From positions 1,984,001 through 2,048,000 of the forward strand of contig NZ_CP136693.1 of NCBI RefSeq assembly GCF_032922745.1: DNA of 64,000 nucleotides. Direction: 5' to 3'. Positions within the stretch are counted from its first letter, which is position 1. Each line of letters opens with the position of its first letter. The notes under the pieces are model-generated. The model searched no databases. It saw nothing but the letters and a program-made list of their open reading frames with translations, and was not told the DNA's origin. This DNA comes from Marinobacter salarius. Lineage in GTDB: Bacteria > Pseudomonadota > Gammaproteobacteria > Pseudomonadales > Oleiphilaceae. This document shows, piece by piece, positions 6,867-16,160 of this stretch. The position numbers and the translations under genes were made by a program.

Positions 6867-9437
6867 ATGGAAGCATTATTGATTATTCTGGCACTTGGTC
6901 TTGCGATACTCCTGCCGGTGGGTTCCGTGCTGGGTATTCTTGCGTTTTCCCGACGTCGTGATCAGTCGGAACGCCTTGAGTCCCTGAACCGGGAAGTGTC
7001 CCGTTTGCGCGAAGAAGTGACTTATCTAAAGCAACATTTGGGCGGAAAAGACCAAGACCAGCCGGCCCCGGAGCTGGAGCTTGAACTCGACGAAGCCGTT
7101 GTCGAGAACACGCCAGCCCCTTCTGAATCAAGCCCCTCTCCTGACACAAGCCCCTTTCCTGACACAAGCTCCCCGAGTGCGGATGCGACGTCACGCGATA
7201 AATCTCGCCTTGTCCAGGCCCTGAAGGATAACTGGATGGTCTGGCTTGGTGGACTGAGCGTTGGGTTGGCCGGTATTTTCATGGTCAGCCACTCCATCAA
7301 CGCAGGAATGATCGGCCCATCGCAGCAATTGATGTTGGCGCTATTCAGCGGTCTTGCGTTGCATGCGGGAGCGGAGTACCTGCGTCGTCGCAACCGGGGT
7401 GCAAACGAAGTATTTGCGGCGCTGGCGGGTGGAGGCAGTATCACCCTCTATGCGGCATTGCTGGCGGGCGTTCACCATTACGGGCTGGTCGGCCCTACCG
7501 TGGGCCTGTTCGGGCTGGCTATTGTGTCTCTGGGTACCATGGTGCTGTCGCTGTTTCATGGCCCGTTGCTTGCTGTCATGGGGTTGAGTGGCGCCTATCT
7601 GGTGCCGTTATTGATCGGTGGCGATGATGGCAGCGTGGCTTTTGTGCTGTCTTACAGTTTCCTGATCACCGTCAGTTCGTTGATGTTGATGCGTTATGTC
7701 TATCGGGACTGGCTTTGGTACGCCACGTTATCCGGTGCGTTGCTGTGGTGGTTGGCCACGTCCAGCGGAGCCGCCATCGGCGCCTCAACAGCCTGGTACA
7801 TCGCCGCCCTGTTTGTGGTGTTTGCCATGGTTCCGGTTCGCGCAAAGCAGGCGTTGCCGTATTTACGGGAAGTCTTGATATCCCTGCTGGTTGTCTGGGC
7901 ACTATCGATGGTCGGGCAGGGCGACCGCCCGTTTTTCTGGAGCTGGCTTCTCATACTGCCAGCCGCAGCGCTGGTGCCGCAGAGCCGTGGAGCGCTCTGG
8001 TTCCTGCCCTGGGCTGCGGTGCTGGTCAGTGCGCTGGGATGGCTCGGATACGTTGGGCGCAATGGCACTGAGGTGACCTATGTTACGCAGATGGCGCCGG
8101 AGCATCAGGGTGGTTTGCTGTCCTACCTGATTGGGGCCGCCATACTCTCCACCGGGCTCGGGTTGTGGCACTGGGTTCGCCAGAATGATCGTCGCCGGTG
8201 GGCCTCCTTTACGCTGTTGTCGCCACTGGTTTGGGCGGTGCTGGGTTGGCTGTTAATACACGGCCACCAGACCTCGTCCGCCTGGTCGGTCGCGATGTTG
8301 CTGGTTGGCGGCGTTTACGGCGTGCTCGCGTGGAAGCTCGAAAGCATGCAGCGCTATCGGTTGGGCGTTGTCTGGGCAGTGATGGCGGCACACGTCAGCT
8401 ATTCCCTGGCGGCGGTCATGATTGCCCGCGAGGCGTCACTCACCCTGGCCCTGTCTGCTCAGTTTGTCAGCCTTACCTGGCTGGCGCGGCGTTATCAGAT
8501 GCCCGAGCTCTATCTGTTACTGAAGGTGGCCCTGGCGTTGGTGGTGGCACGGCTGACGTTCAACCCCTGGCTGCAGGATTACGATACCGATCTTCATTGG
8601 TCACTCTGGAGCTATGGTGGGGCGACGCTGTTTGCCGGCATTGCCACCTGGCTGGCGGGGAAGGATCGTGCCATTCGTCCTTGGTTGGAGGGGGCAACCC
8701 TGCATCTACTGGTGCTGTTCCTGGGTGCCGAGATGCGCTACTGGCTTTACGATGGCGATATTTTTTCCCAGCAGTACAGCTTTACCGAGGCCGCAATCAA
8801 CACACTGCTCTGGGGTGCACTGGGCGTGACCTACACGGTGCGTGCCGGGGCGAGTGAGTCACTGGCCTGGTTGTACCGGTTGTTCTCGCGGATACTGGTT
8901 GCGCTGTCGACGTTGAGTTATCTCGCTCTGGTAACGCTGCACAATCCCTGGTGGGGCGGCGGCCCTATTGGTGATACACCGATCATCAACATGCTGCTTC
9001 CCGCCTACGGTGGCCCCATTCTGTTGGCGCTTGCGGTCAGCCGGTTTCCCTCGCTTGCGCCCCGGTTCTGGTCGTTGTGCGTGGCGTCTGCCGGTTTTCT
9101 GCTGTTCACCGCGCTGGAAATCCGACAACTCTGGCAGGGGAGTGACATGGGGCTGTCGTTCGGTATGTCAGAGGGTGAGCTCTACAGCTATTCGGTCGTC
9201 AGTCTTTTCTATGCCATTGGCGCTATTGCCTATTCCGCCAAGCGTGACAATGCGATGCTCTACAAGGCAGGTATGGCTCTGTTAGGCTTGGTGATTGCCA
9301 AGATTTTTCTCATCGATATGGCCGGTCTACAGGGGCTTTGGCGAGTGGCGGCCTTTATGGGGCTTGGGCTGGCGTTATTGGGATTGGCGTGGATGTATCG
9401 GAAAGCGCAGGGTATTGTGGCCCCACCGTCTGATTAG
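6867..9437 (+). CDS. DUF2339 polytopic membrane protein
   Basis: This is an 856-residue protein. Residues 1-20 form a membrane helix. They are followed by a short coiled coil (RDQSERLESLNREVSRLREEV) and an acidic, proline-rich linker that holds a tandem DNA repeat. From about residue 118 to the end there are some twenty or more hydrophobic helices. This architecture and length match the DUF2339 family, widespread in proteobacteria, whose function is unknown. Nothing nearby suggests a substrate. The gene is intact, and its start follows GGGGC. Confidence 0.85.
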   Translation: MEALLIILALGLAILLPVGSVLGILAFSRRRDQSERLESLNREVSRLREEVTYLKQHLGGKDQDQPAPELELELDEAVVENTPAPSESSPSPDTSPFPDTSSPSADATSRDKSRLVQALKDNWMVWLGGLSVGLAGIFMVSHSINAGMIGPSQQLMLALFSGLALHAGAEYLRRRNRGANEVFAALAGGGSITLYAALLAGVHHYGLVGPTVGLFGLAIVSLGTMVLSLFHGPLLAVMGLSGAYLVPLLIGGDDGSVAFVLSYSFLITVSSLMLMRYVYRDWLWYATLSGALLWWLATSSGAAIGASTAWYIAALFVVFAMVPVRAKQALPYLREVLISLLVVWALSMVGQGDRPFFWSWLLILPAAALVPQSRGALWFLPWAAVLVSALGWLGYVGRNGTEVTYVTQMAPEHQGGLLSYLIGAAILSTGLGLWHWVRQNDRRRWASFTLLSPLVWAVLGWLLIHGHQTSSAWSVAMLLVGGVYGVLAWKLESMQRYRLGVVWAVMAAHVSYSLAAVMIAREASLTLALSAQFVSLTWLARRYQMPELYLLLKVALALVVARLTFNPWLQDYDTDLHWSLWSYGGATLFAGIATWLAGKDRAIRPWLEGATLHLLVLFLGAEMRYWLYDGDIFSQQYSFTEAAINTLLWGALGVTYTVRAGASESLAWLYRLFSRILVALSTLSYLALVTLHNPWWGGGPIGDTPIINMLLPAYGGPILLALAVSRFPSLAPRFWSLCVASAGFLLFTALEIRQLWQGSDMGLSFGMSEGELYSYSVVSLFYAIGAIAYSAKRDNAMLYKAGMALLGLVIAKIFLIDMAGLQGLWRVAAFMGLGLALLGLAWMYRKAQGIVAPPSD
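7130..7169 (+). repeat. 18-base tandem repeat in the DUF2339 linker
   Basis: Two 18-base units (7130-7147 and 7148-7165) differ by one base, and a partial third follows. Each encodes Ser-Pro-(Ser/Phe)-Pro-Asp-Thr. The period keeps the frame, so length change here only alters the cytosolic linker of the membrane protein. Confidence 0.85.
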
Positions 9438-9439
9438 GC

Positions 9440-9457
9440 GGGGCCGTGAGAGGCCCC
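9440..9457. terminator. Hairpin between convergent genes
   Basis: The stem GGGGCC/GGCCCC has a six-base loop just after the DUF2339 stop codon and before the end of the convergent secreted-protein gene. There is no long T run, so terminator activity is only plausible. Confidence 0.45.
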
Positions 9458-9478
9458 ACCCTGTTAATTGCCGGTCAA

Positions 9479-9898
9479 TTACTTCGCTGTGATGGTTTTC
9501 ATCACAAGCTTGCCGTCTTTCTTGATGGGGCCGTCTTCCTTGGCGCCCAGGGTGTATTCGAAAATGCCGGTTTTCATGCCACCGTCTTCGCTATGAAGCA
9601 TCAGCATCAGCATGTCGCCGGATTTGACGTCTTCGGTCAGGATGGCGGCCACGTCTGTGTTTTTACCCTTGCGAAGGGGAGCGTGTGCCACGACCGGGCC
9701 TGGCTTGCCACTCTCATCCGTGCGGTGCACCACGAGCCAGCCATTTTTCTCGGCAACCACTTTCTTGGCAGTCACGGTGCCGTCCGCTACTGACTGATTG
9801 TCTCCCCAAACCCCGACTTTCATGTTGTCCATTGCCAATGCGGAACCAGAAGCCAGAGTTGCGGCTAGAAATGCGCTTGTCATCAAATGCTTCTTCAT
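9479..9898 (-). CDS. Small secreted protein, DUF7282-like
   Basis: The 139-residue protein has a clear Sec signal peptide (MKKHLMTSAFLAATLASGSALA). The mature part is all-beta in appearance: DGTVTAKKVVAEKNGWLVVH, then GPVVAHAPLRKGKNTDV, MLMLHSEDG and DGPIKKDGKLV. This order resembles DUF7282, a small extracytoplasmic domain of unknown role. A strong AAGGAG site precedes the ATG. It is transcribed away from the sigma-factor locus and seems to be a single gene. The domain name is from memory of the pattern, while secretion is well supported. Confidence 0.75.
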   Translation of the reverse strand: MKKHLMTSAFLAATLASGSALAMDNMKVGVWGDNQSVADGTVTAKKVVAEKNGWLVVHRTDESGKPGPVVAHAPLRKGKNTDVAAILTEDVKSGDMLMLMLHSEDGGMKTGIFEYTLGAKEDGPIKKDGKLVMKTITAK

Positions 9899-10004
9899 TG
9901 TGTTCTCCTTGCTTTCGGGTTGATCCCATCTTGATGTCTTGTTCGATGGGTGTAACCACAGCTACGGGGTGTGATTCCCAAAAGTTTCAGTAAGGAAAAA
10001 AGAA

Positions 10005-10760
10005 TCAGTGAGAGGGGTCGGATGTGGCATCAGCAACGGGATAAAGGTAGCCATGTATGGCCGGCCCGGTGGGCTGGCCAGTAGGTGAGCCGCCTTCGGG
10101 CTCTACGCTGATACCGAAGGTGGCTTTCTTCAGTAGTTCAGGATCGTAGTCACGAAGGGCTGCACGCTCCAGCTCAAAGTTGTCGTTGAGTACGCCCAGG
10201 GAGCGCGGATTCGGCCCGAGTGAATCGGCCTTTATCCACATCTGGTAGGATTTTCCCTGCATGGGTTCGGCTGTTACCGGACGAATCTGCATTTGACGGT
10301 TGTTGAGGTCTACCGAGAGCATGAAGGCCGGCTGCTGGTCATTCTGCTGGAACACGGCCACAAAAGATTGCGGGCCCTGCTCTGGCGCAGGTTGGAATAT
10401 GAGAACGGCCACCAGCACCATGGCAGCGGCAGACGCCAGGGCCGTACTCCACTGCCAACGCCGGAGGCGCTTGTGCAGGGAAATCACGTTGGATTTATCG
10501 AGGCTGTCAGTATCGACACCTGCCCGGCGCGTCTCGAGGGCATCGATATCTTGTTCAATCCGCTGATACAGCTCGGGGTCTGGCGTGACCGGCGTTACTT
10601 CATCAGCCAGTGCAGACAAACGCTGCTCCCAGGCAGAGATCATCTCGTCGAGATCCGGTTCGCTTTGCCGACGCACGGCCACAGCGGCCCGCTCCCGGGC
10701 ATCCAGTGTGCCCAGGACGAACTCTGCTGCCAGCATGTCCAGATCGTCGCGGTCGGTCAT
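10005..10760 (-). CDS. Anti-sigma factor, RskA/anti-sigma-K type
   Basis: This is a 251-residue single-pass membrane protein. The N-terminal cytosolic part (DDLDMLAAEFVLGTLDARERA) is the typical sigma-binding start of this class. A membrane helix lies near 110-130 (WSTALASAAAMVLVAVLIF), and the periplasmic C-terminal half resembles the RskA C-terminal domain (KSYQMWIKADSLGPNPRSLGVL). The ATG at 10760 overlaps the sigma factor's stop as ATGA, with AAAGGGTG upstream, so it is preferred to an in-frame GTG at 10772. It should hold the sigma factor encoded just upstream inactive until a signal arrives. Confidence 0.85.
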   Translation of the reverse strand: MTDRDDLDMLAAEFVLGTLDARERAAVAVRRQSEPDLDEMISAWEQRLSALADEVTPVTPDPELYQRIEQDIDALETRRAGVDTDSLDKSNVISLHKRLRRWQWSTALASAAAMVLVAVLIFQPAPEQGPQSFVAVFQQNDQQPAFMLSVDLNNRQMQIRPVTAEPMQGKSYQMWIKADSLGPNPRSLGVLNDNFELERAALRDYDPELLKKATFGISVEPEGGSPTGQPTGPAIHGYLYPVADATSDPSH

Positions 10761-11368
10761 GGTGTGAGACACCCTTTCAGTTGTTTCAGCGCCCGGTGTA
10801 GCCAGGTTTTGACAGTATTCACCGGTTGATCGAAATGCGTGGCCAGGTCTGCTCTGGACCAGCCGTTAAGATAGGCCAACCGCACCATGTCGCGGCGATC
10901 TTTTTCCAGCTCCTCCAGGCATAGGTTCAGTCGGTTCACGGTCTGCTGGCTTTCCACTTGTGATTGGGCATTGGGTTCTTTGCTGGCAAGCTGCTCCAGC
11001 TCATCTTCCGGTGCCTTGCGACTTGCCGGCTGCTTTCGCAGCTCGTCGATAGCACCGTTGCGGGCAATGGTGACCATCCAGGTAATCGCAGAGGCCTTGG
11101 AAGCGTCGAACTGATCCGCTTTTCGCCAGATCTTGATATACGTATCGTGCACGACTTCCTCGGCCCAGCCCCGGTTATTCAAGATACGGGTGATGGTACC
11201 AAGAAGTTTCGGCGCCGTTGCTTCATACAGTGTTGCAAACGCTGCGCGGTCTTTTGCGGCAACGCCCATAAGAAGCTGGCTGAGTTGGTCGGGGGACTCT
11301 GACATGGATGGCGACTCCGCGCCTGATGGGGCGCGGCCAGTGGTGGATGAACTGAACGGTTCAGACAT
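10757..11368 (-). CDS. ECF RNA polymerase sigma factor
   Basis: This 203-residue protein carries the sigma-70 region 2 (AFATLYEATAPKLLGTITRIL and DTYIKIWRKADQFD) and region 4 (VRLAYLNGWSRADLATHFDQPVNTVKTWLHRAL) segments of ECF sigmas. It is co-transcribed and overlaps by four bases with a RskA-like anti-sigma, as in SigK-type pairs. It is not a FecI-type protein, since the partner is not FecR-like, so its closeness to the siderophore receptor is probably incidental. A second possible start is Met22 (11305). Its targets are not known. Confidence 0.88.
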   Translation of the reverse strand: MSEPFSSSTTGRAPSGAESPSMSESPDQLSQLLMGVAAKDRAAFATLYEATAPKLLGTITRILNNRGWAEEVVHDTYIKIWRKADQFDASKASAITWMVTIARNGAIDELRKQPASRKAPEDELEQLASKEPNAQSQVESQQTVNRLNLCLEELEKDRRDMVRLAYLNGWSRADLATHFDQPVNTVKTWLHRALKQLKGCLTP

Positions 11369-11464
11369 GCAGGAGTCGCCAACGGGTGTGTGAAAAGTTG
11401 CCTCGTGATACGCAGATTGCCGTGTTCGGGTTTATTTCGTCAAGCAAGTTTGTGTGTGAGCCCT

Positions 11465-13558
11465 TCACCAACGGTAGCGGACGCTGGCAACCACGCTGCG
11501 GGCTTCGCCGTAGTAGCACCAGTAATCACAGCTTGCGACGTATTCCCGGTCCGCAACATTGGTGACGTTCACCTGTGCCTGCCAGTTGCGGGTTACATCG
11601 TATTGGGCCATCAGGTCCAGAACCGTGTAAGAGGGAACATCGGTCGTGCCGTCGCGAGTAGAGCCCACATAGCGTGCGCCGCCGCCGATTTTCAGGCCTG
11701 GCACGTGGTCGACGAAACTGTAATCCAGCCAGGCTGACGCCATATGTCTAGGGATAAGCGGGGCTGCGCGTTCGCTGTTGTCGGTCTCGGTTTCCTTGAT
11801 CGTGGCATCGCTGTACGTGTACGCGGCGGTCAGTTCCAGTTGGTCGGTCAGGTAGCTGACACTCTCCAGTTCAAAGCCAGCCGTGGTGCGCTCCCGGTCC
11901 TGGATCTGGAAACCGCTTTGGCTGGTGCCGAGGGAATTCTCTTCTTCGATCCGGTAAATCGCCGCTGTTACGTAGCCATCCAGATCGTCCGGAGCGATTT
12001 TGACGCCGGCCTCCAATTGCTTGCCTTTCCTTGGTTCGTAAAGGTCGCCAGTGCCATCAGTACCTGAAATAGGCTGAAATGATTCGGTGTAGGACACGTA
12101 GGGCGAGAATCCGTTGTCCGCCAGATACATCACACCACCGGAGAGGGAGAATTCATCAGCATCGGCTTCCTGGCGTGTGCCGGCCGTACGATTAACGCTG
12201 TCGACTTCGGCCTGGTCAAAGCGACCACCGGCCAGGAACACCCAGCGATCATCCAGGCGCAGTTGATGTTGGAGGTAGTAGCCTGTCTGCTGCTTGTTGA
12301 TGTCCTGTACGATCAGATCTGTGGCGGTGATTGGCGTGAAGTTGCCGTACTGAGGGTCGAACAGGTCGATAGGACCGCCAAACGGAGTAGATCCCCCAGC
12401 GCCGTTCTGTTTGCCCTCGTTTTCAAGATCCTGATAGTCCACCCCGAACAGCAACGTGTGTTCGGTGCGGTCGGTAAACCACTTGCCCACCAGGCGATTG
12501 TCGATTGTCCAGCTGTTGATCTCGCCGTCCCGGTAGACCAGATAGCGCTGACCTTCCCGCGGACCTGTCTGGAAGAAGATAAAGCTGCTGCGTAACAGCA
12601 GGTCTACCTGGCTGTAGCGGAAGTCCTGCTCGAAGGTCCAGGTGTCGTTTAGGCGATGACTCAGTGAATAGCCGATGGCTGACTGGGTGCGTTCGTTGGT
12701 GTCGTAGCCTGGCTCGCTGTAGTTGGTGGACGGGTCCACTTTGCCAAAAGGCGTGTCGTCTATGGTGCCAAATGGCAGCTTGAACGGATTGGTCGGAATG
12801 GCGTCGTCCTTCTGGATACTTGCCAATAAGGTGAGCTCGGTGCTGTCAGACATCTCCCAGGTCAGGCTTGGGGCCAGGTAGTAGCGCTCGTTCTCGGTGA
12901 AATCCAGATCGCCTTCGTTATAGCGGTGCAAGCCAACCAGACGGTAGCTGAGATCGTTTCGATCGCCGACGGGGCCGGACGTATCGACCCCAAGCTGGCG
13001 ATGCTCATCGGTTCCTGCCTGTAGATTGATCTGGCCCTGAACAGTATCGGTTGGTCGCTTGCTGATGGCATTAATCACACCACCCGGAGGCGCTTCGCCG
13101 TACAGAATGGACGCGGGGCCTTTGAGCAGCTCTATGCGCTCCAGGCCAAAGGGCTCTGGCAGCCATTGATAGAACCCCTCGCGATAGATTCGCAGGCCGT
13201 CCTGATAAGTCGACTGGTCGAAACCACGTATCTTCAACCAGTCGGTATCGTTGTCTTCACCATACTGTCCCGAGAGCACTCCGGCACGGTAGCGGAAGGT
13301 TTCATCAAGCGCCTGTACGTTGCGCTCTTCCAGTTCCTCCTGCTCCACCACCGAGCCGGGCCGGGGGGTTTCCATCAACGGGGCTTCCACTTTCAAAGCG
13401 GTTGCGGACACAACCAGCTCCCCCAGACTCGTTGGTTCGCTGGCATCGTCCTGCGCAGCCGCGATAGCTGGAACACAGATTGCGGAGCAGGTTGCCAAAA
13501 GGGTTAGTGTGCGCCTGATCGCCAGCGTGAGCTGGTGCGGGGTGGGAGACTGGGCCAT
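11465..13558 (-). CDS. TonB-dependent siderophore receptor
   Basis: This is a 697-residue outer-membrane protein. It has a signal peptide to about residue 35, a TonB box-like LGELVVSATA, a plug domain (LKIRGFDQSTYQDGLRIY, GLERIELLKGPASILYGEAPPGGVIN) and a 22-strand barrel ending in an aromatic C terminus (SVRYRW). The N terminus has no FecA-like signalling domain, so it does not itself feed a sigma cascade. The GGAGG before the ATG is strong. A Fur-type operator lies about 80 bases upstream, consistent with iron-repressed uptake of a ferric siderophore of the FhuA/FpvA class. The exact ligand cannot be read from sequence. Confidence 0.92.
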   Translation of the reverse strand: MAQSPTPHQLTLAIRRTLTLLATCSAICVPAIAAAQDDASEPTSLGELVVSATALKVEAPLMETPRPGSVVEQEELEERNVQALDETFRYRAGVLSGQYGEDNDTDWLKIRGFDQSTYQDGLRIYREGFYQWLPEPFGLERIELLKGPASILYGEAPPGGVINAISKRPTDTVQGQINLQAGTDEHRQLGVDTSGPVGDRNDLSYRLVGLHRYNEGDLDFTENERYYLAPSLTWEMSDSTELTLLASIQKDDAIPTNPFKLPFGTIDDTPFGKVDPSTNYSEPGYDTNERTQSAIGYSLSHRLNDTWTFEQDFRYSQVDLLLRSSFIFFQTGPREGQRYLVYRDGEINSWTIDNRLVGKWFTDRTEHTLLFGVDYQDLENEGKQNGAGGSTPFGGPIDLFDPQYGNFTPITATDLIVQDINKQQTGYYLQHQLRLDDRWVFLAGGRFDQAEVDSVNRTAGTRQEADADEFSLSGGVMYLADNGFSPYVSYTESFQPISGTDGTGDLYEPRKGKQLEAGVKIAPDDLDGYVTAAIYRIEEENSLGTSQSGFQIQDRERTTAGFELESVSYLTDQLELTAAYTYSDATIKETETDNSERAAPLIPRHMASAWLDYSFVDHVPGLKIGGGARYVGSTRDGTTDVPSYTVLDLMAQYDVTRNWQAQVNVTNVADREYVASCDYWCYYGEARSVVASVRYRW

Positions 13559-13639
13559 CGAAAACCTCCGGAAAACGCTGGGAGAGAAATGAACGGATGT
13601 TCATGTTGGATGGCGGCAATCATATCAGCCGCATTAAAT

Positions 13640-13658
13640 AATGCAAATCAATCTCATT
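13640..13658. promoter_or_regulatory. Fur-box candidate
   Basis: The 19-base AATGCAAATCAATCTCATT matches 15 of 19 positions of an AATGATAATCATTATCATT Fur register. It lies in an AT-rich stretch upstream of the TonB-dependent receptor. This supports iron repression of the receptor. Confidence 0.65.
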
Positions 13659-13813
13659 ATGATTAATAATTTAGGATGGCATTCTCACGCGTAGGTCTGT
13701 GTTCGGCGGCATGTCGTGACGAGCTGAGGAATGCACTTTTTGAGTAGCAAATTCGGAGTTTTGCAAATAGAGTTAAGGTCTTATCAGTCTTTTCGATACA
13801 GACTTCCAGGAGT

Positions 13814-14851
13814 ATGCCCGTGTCTGAGTCAGAACAGTTTGCCAGTGATAATTACAGTGGCATTTGCCCGCAAGCCTGGTCCGCAATGGCCGAGGCGAAT
13901 GGTTCTGACGAGCCGGCGTATGGGGAAGACCGCTGGACACAACGAGCCGCCGATGGGCTTCGGGGCCTATTCGATACCGACTGCGATGTCTTTTTTGTGT
14001 TCAACGGCACTGCCGCAAACTCACTGGCACTGGCATCCATGGGGCAGTCATTCCACAGTGTGATCTGCCACGAACTGGCGCACATCGAGACCGACGAGTG
14101 TGGCGGGCCGGAGTACGCTTCCAACGGTGCAAAACTGCTTTTGGGGCAGGGGCCGAACGGCAAGCTGACGCCAGAGAGTATTGAGCACCTGGTCACCAAG
14201 CGCACGGATATCCACTACCCCAAACCCAAGGCCCTGAGCCTGACCCAGGCAACTGAGGTGGGTACTGTCTATTCTCCAGACGAGCTACGCGCGATCCGGC
14301 AAACGGCTGATCGTTTCAACTTGAATATCCATATGGACGGAGCTCGTTTCGCCAATGCCGTAGCGGCGCTGGATGTGCACCCTTCCGAGATTACCTGGAA
14401 AGCTGGCGTGGACGTACTGTGTTTCTCGGGCACCAAGAACGGCCTGGCTCTGGGGGAGGCCGTTGTGTTCTTCAATCGTGCGTTGGCAGAGGACTTCGAA
14501 TGGCGCTGCAAGCAGGCGGGGCAATTGGCGTCAAAGATGCGCTACATTTCCGCGCCCTGGTGCGGGCTGCTTGAAGGTAATGTATGGCTGGAGAATGCCC
14601 GGCACGCGAATGCCTGCGCAGAGCGACTGGCGAAGGGCCTGGAAGGCTTGCCGGGTATCGGGCTCCGTTACCCCAGGCAAGTGAACGGCGTATTTGTAGA
14701 AATGCCTGACCCGGTGCAGGCGGCGCTGCGCGACAAAGGGTGGAAGTTCTACAATTTCATCGGCGGAAGTGCCCGTTTGATGTGCTCCTGGTCGACCACC
14801 CCGGAGCAGGTTGATCGCTTTCTGGCGGACTTGCGGGCGCTGGTGTCCTGA
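13814..14851 (+). CDS. Low-specificity L-threonine aldolase-type PLP enzyme
   Basis: The 345-residue fold-type I PLP enzyme cleaves L-threonine or allo-threonine to glycine and acetaldehyde. Diagnostic segments are the N-terminal SDNYSG, DVFFVFNGTAANSLAL, the DGARFANA segment with its PLP-contacting Asp, and FSGTKNG with the Schiff-base Lys208. Length and motif order match the family, although some members act on other beta-hydroxy amino acids. The ATG follows CCAGGAGT. It ends 88 bases before efpL, and no shared function is evident. Confidence 0.9.
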   Translation: MPVSESEQFASDNYSGICPQAWSAMAEANGSDEPAYGEDRWTQRAADGLRGLFDTDCDVFFVFNGTAANSLALASMGQSFHSVICHELAHIETDECGGPEYASNGAKLLLGQGPNGKLTPESIEHLVTKRTDIHYPKPKALSLTQATEVGTVYSPDELRAIRQTADRFNLNIHMDGARFANAVAALDVHPSEITWKAGVDVLCFSGTKNGLALGEAVVFFNRALAEDFEWRCKQAGQLASKMRYISAPWCGLLEGNVWLENARHANACAERLAKGLEGLPGIGLRYPRQVNGVFVEMPDPVQAALRDKGWKFYNFIGGSARLMCSWSTTPEQVDRFLADLRALVS

Positions 14852-14939
14852 TTTTGGTGTCGGGCCTCTCGCCAGCGTCGTCGCTTCATGATATATCAGC
14901 ACCCTGTTTGTCCCACTTTAAATTCCGGAATCCGTAGCA

Positions 14940-15506
14940 ATGCCAAAAGCAGGTGAAATCAAAAAGAATTCGGCGATCGAGTACGAAGGTGGTGTCTACT
15001 TCGTAAAAGATATTGAGCGTTCTGTCCCGCAGGGGCGTGCCGGTGGCAGCCTGTATCGCATGCGCCTTTACGACGTTGTAACCGGCTACAAGATCGACCA
15101 GACCTTCAAGGACTCCGATATGCTGAACCTGGCGGATCTGGTCCGTCGGCCAGCAACGTTCTCCTATTCGGATGGCGAGGAGTACGTCTTCATGGATAGC
15201 GAGGACTATACGCAGTACAGCCTGAATGGCGAGGCCATTGCCGATGAACTGCTGTTCATCAACGAAGAGACTCAGGGCTTGATGGTGGTTCTGGTGAGCG
15301 ATGCGCCAGTGGCGCTGGATTTGCCCCCTACGGTGGACCTGCTGATCGAAGAAACCGACCCGTCGGTAAAGGGTGGCTCGGCCACTGCCCGCACCAAGCC
15401 GGCCAGGCTCACCACCGGCCTGGTGGTGCAGGTGCCCGAGCATATTTCCACGGGCGACCGCATTAAGGTCAATGTCGATGAGCGGCGGTTTCTGGGGCGG
15501 GTTTGA
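14940..15506 (+). CDS. efpL: Elongation factor P-like protein YeiP/EfpL
   Basis: This 188-residue protein has the three-barrel EF-P layout: a KOW-like N domain, a central OB domain (YSDGEEYVFMDSEDYTQYSL) and a C-terminal OB domain ending GDRIKVNVDERRFLGRV. The tip loop of domain I reads VPQGRAGG, longer than in EF-P and with Arg where EF-P carries its modified Lys. That is the mark of the YeiP/EfpL branch, which rescues ribosomes stalled at proline-rich and some other motifs. No modification enzyme is expected or present nearby. The family assignment is firm. Confidence 0.93.
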   Translation: MPKAGEIKKNSAIEYEGGVYFVKDIERSVPQGRAGGSLYRMRLYDVVTGYKIDQTFKDSDMLNLADLVRRPATFSYSDGEEYVFMDSEDYTQYSLNGEAIADELLFINEETQGLMVVLVSDAPVALDLPPTVDLLIEETDPSVKGGSATARTKPARLTTGLVVQVPEHISTGDRIKVNVDERRFLGRV

Positions 15507-15524
15507 TCCTCGGCTTACCCGATA

Positions 15525-15561
15525 GCGGGGCTTTCGGTGCCGTTGTGGCTCATAGCCCCGC
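15525..15561. terminator. Hairpin between efpL and the convergent lrp-type gene
   Basis: The stem GCGGGGCT/AGCCCCGC lies just after efpL, and its right arm falls in the last codons of the convergent regulator. A short T-rich stretch follows. It could end efpL transcription. Confidence 0.4.
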
Positions 15562-16002
15562 GTCTTTCACATTCTCCATGACCACAAACGTGCTGGTCTG
15601 CAACACATGGGGCAGCGCCGATATCTGCTCCCCCAGCACTTGCCGGTATTCTGCCATGTTCCGCGTGCGTACTTTCAGCAGGTAGTCGAAGTTGCCGGCA
15701 ATCATGTGGCATTGCTCTACCGCTGAAATCTGCTTCACCGAATGGTTAAAGGCCGCAAGGGCATTGCTGCTGGTGTCGTTCAGGGTGACCTGGGCAAAGG
15801 CAATATGACTCTGTCCGAGTTTGGTCTGATTGATCAGGGCTGTGTAACCCGTGATATAGCCCTGTTCTTCGAGGCGCCTCATACGGACCTGGCAGGGGGT
15901 TTTTGACAAACCAACACGTGACGCCAGTTCGGTGACGGTCACCCGTGCGTGTTTTTGCAGTTCGCGGATGATGGAGTGATCGATCCTGTCCAATTCGACC
16001 AT
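15550..16002 (-). CDS. Lrp/AsnC-family regulator, probably of the glutamate/proline genes
   Basis: The 150-residue protein has an N-terminal helix-turn-helix (LDRIDHSIIRELQKHARVTVTELASRVGLSKTP) and a C-terminal RAM ligand-binding domain (VEQCHMIAGNFDYLLKVRTRNM). It is divergent from the NAD-glutamate dehydrogenase gene with a 158-base AT-rich spacer, and putA follows. PutA here has no DNA-binding domain, so an Lrp-type activator such as PutR, which is known in other proteobacteria, would fit. That regulatory role is an inference from position. Confidence 0.88.
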   Translation of the reverse strand: MVELDRIDHSIIRELQKHARVTVTELASRVGLSKTPCQVRMRRLEEQGYITGYTALINQTKLGQSHIAFAQVTLNDTSSNALAAFNHSVKQISAVEQCHMIAGNFDYLLKVRTRNMAEYRQVLGEQISALPHVLQTSTFVVMENVKDAGL

Positions 16003-16160
16003 AACTTATTTCTCGATATGGATATACGGCTATACAAAGCCAAGAATATAATCAAATTGCCTGCATTTTAAAACTTTATGGGCAAAGAGTCTTTCGTGAG
16101 TTGTCTATACTGGGGATGTTCCGTCATACATGCCCCAGTTGATATCCCCGGAGATCTCCG
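16003..16160. promoter_or_regulatory. Divergent control region, Lrp-type gene/glutamate dehydrogenase
   Basis: This is an AT-rich spacer between two divergent genes. It holds a TATACT (16106-16111) that could be the -10 box for the dehydrogenase, and several A/T tracts suited to Lrp binding (ATATGGATATACGGCTATAC at 16016-16035). No exact operator can be defined by eye. Confidence 0.4.

Noticed and set aside
7130..7169. Short tandem repeat as a CRISPR fragment
   Set aside because: There are only two and a bit adjoining units with no spacers, and it lies in frame within a coding linker.
10757..11368. The sigma factor as a FecI-type iron-starvation sigma
   Set aside because: Its partner is RskA-like rather than FecR-like, and the nearby receptor has no N-terminal signalling domain.
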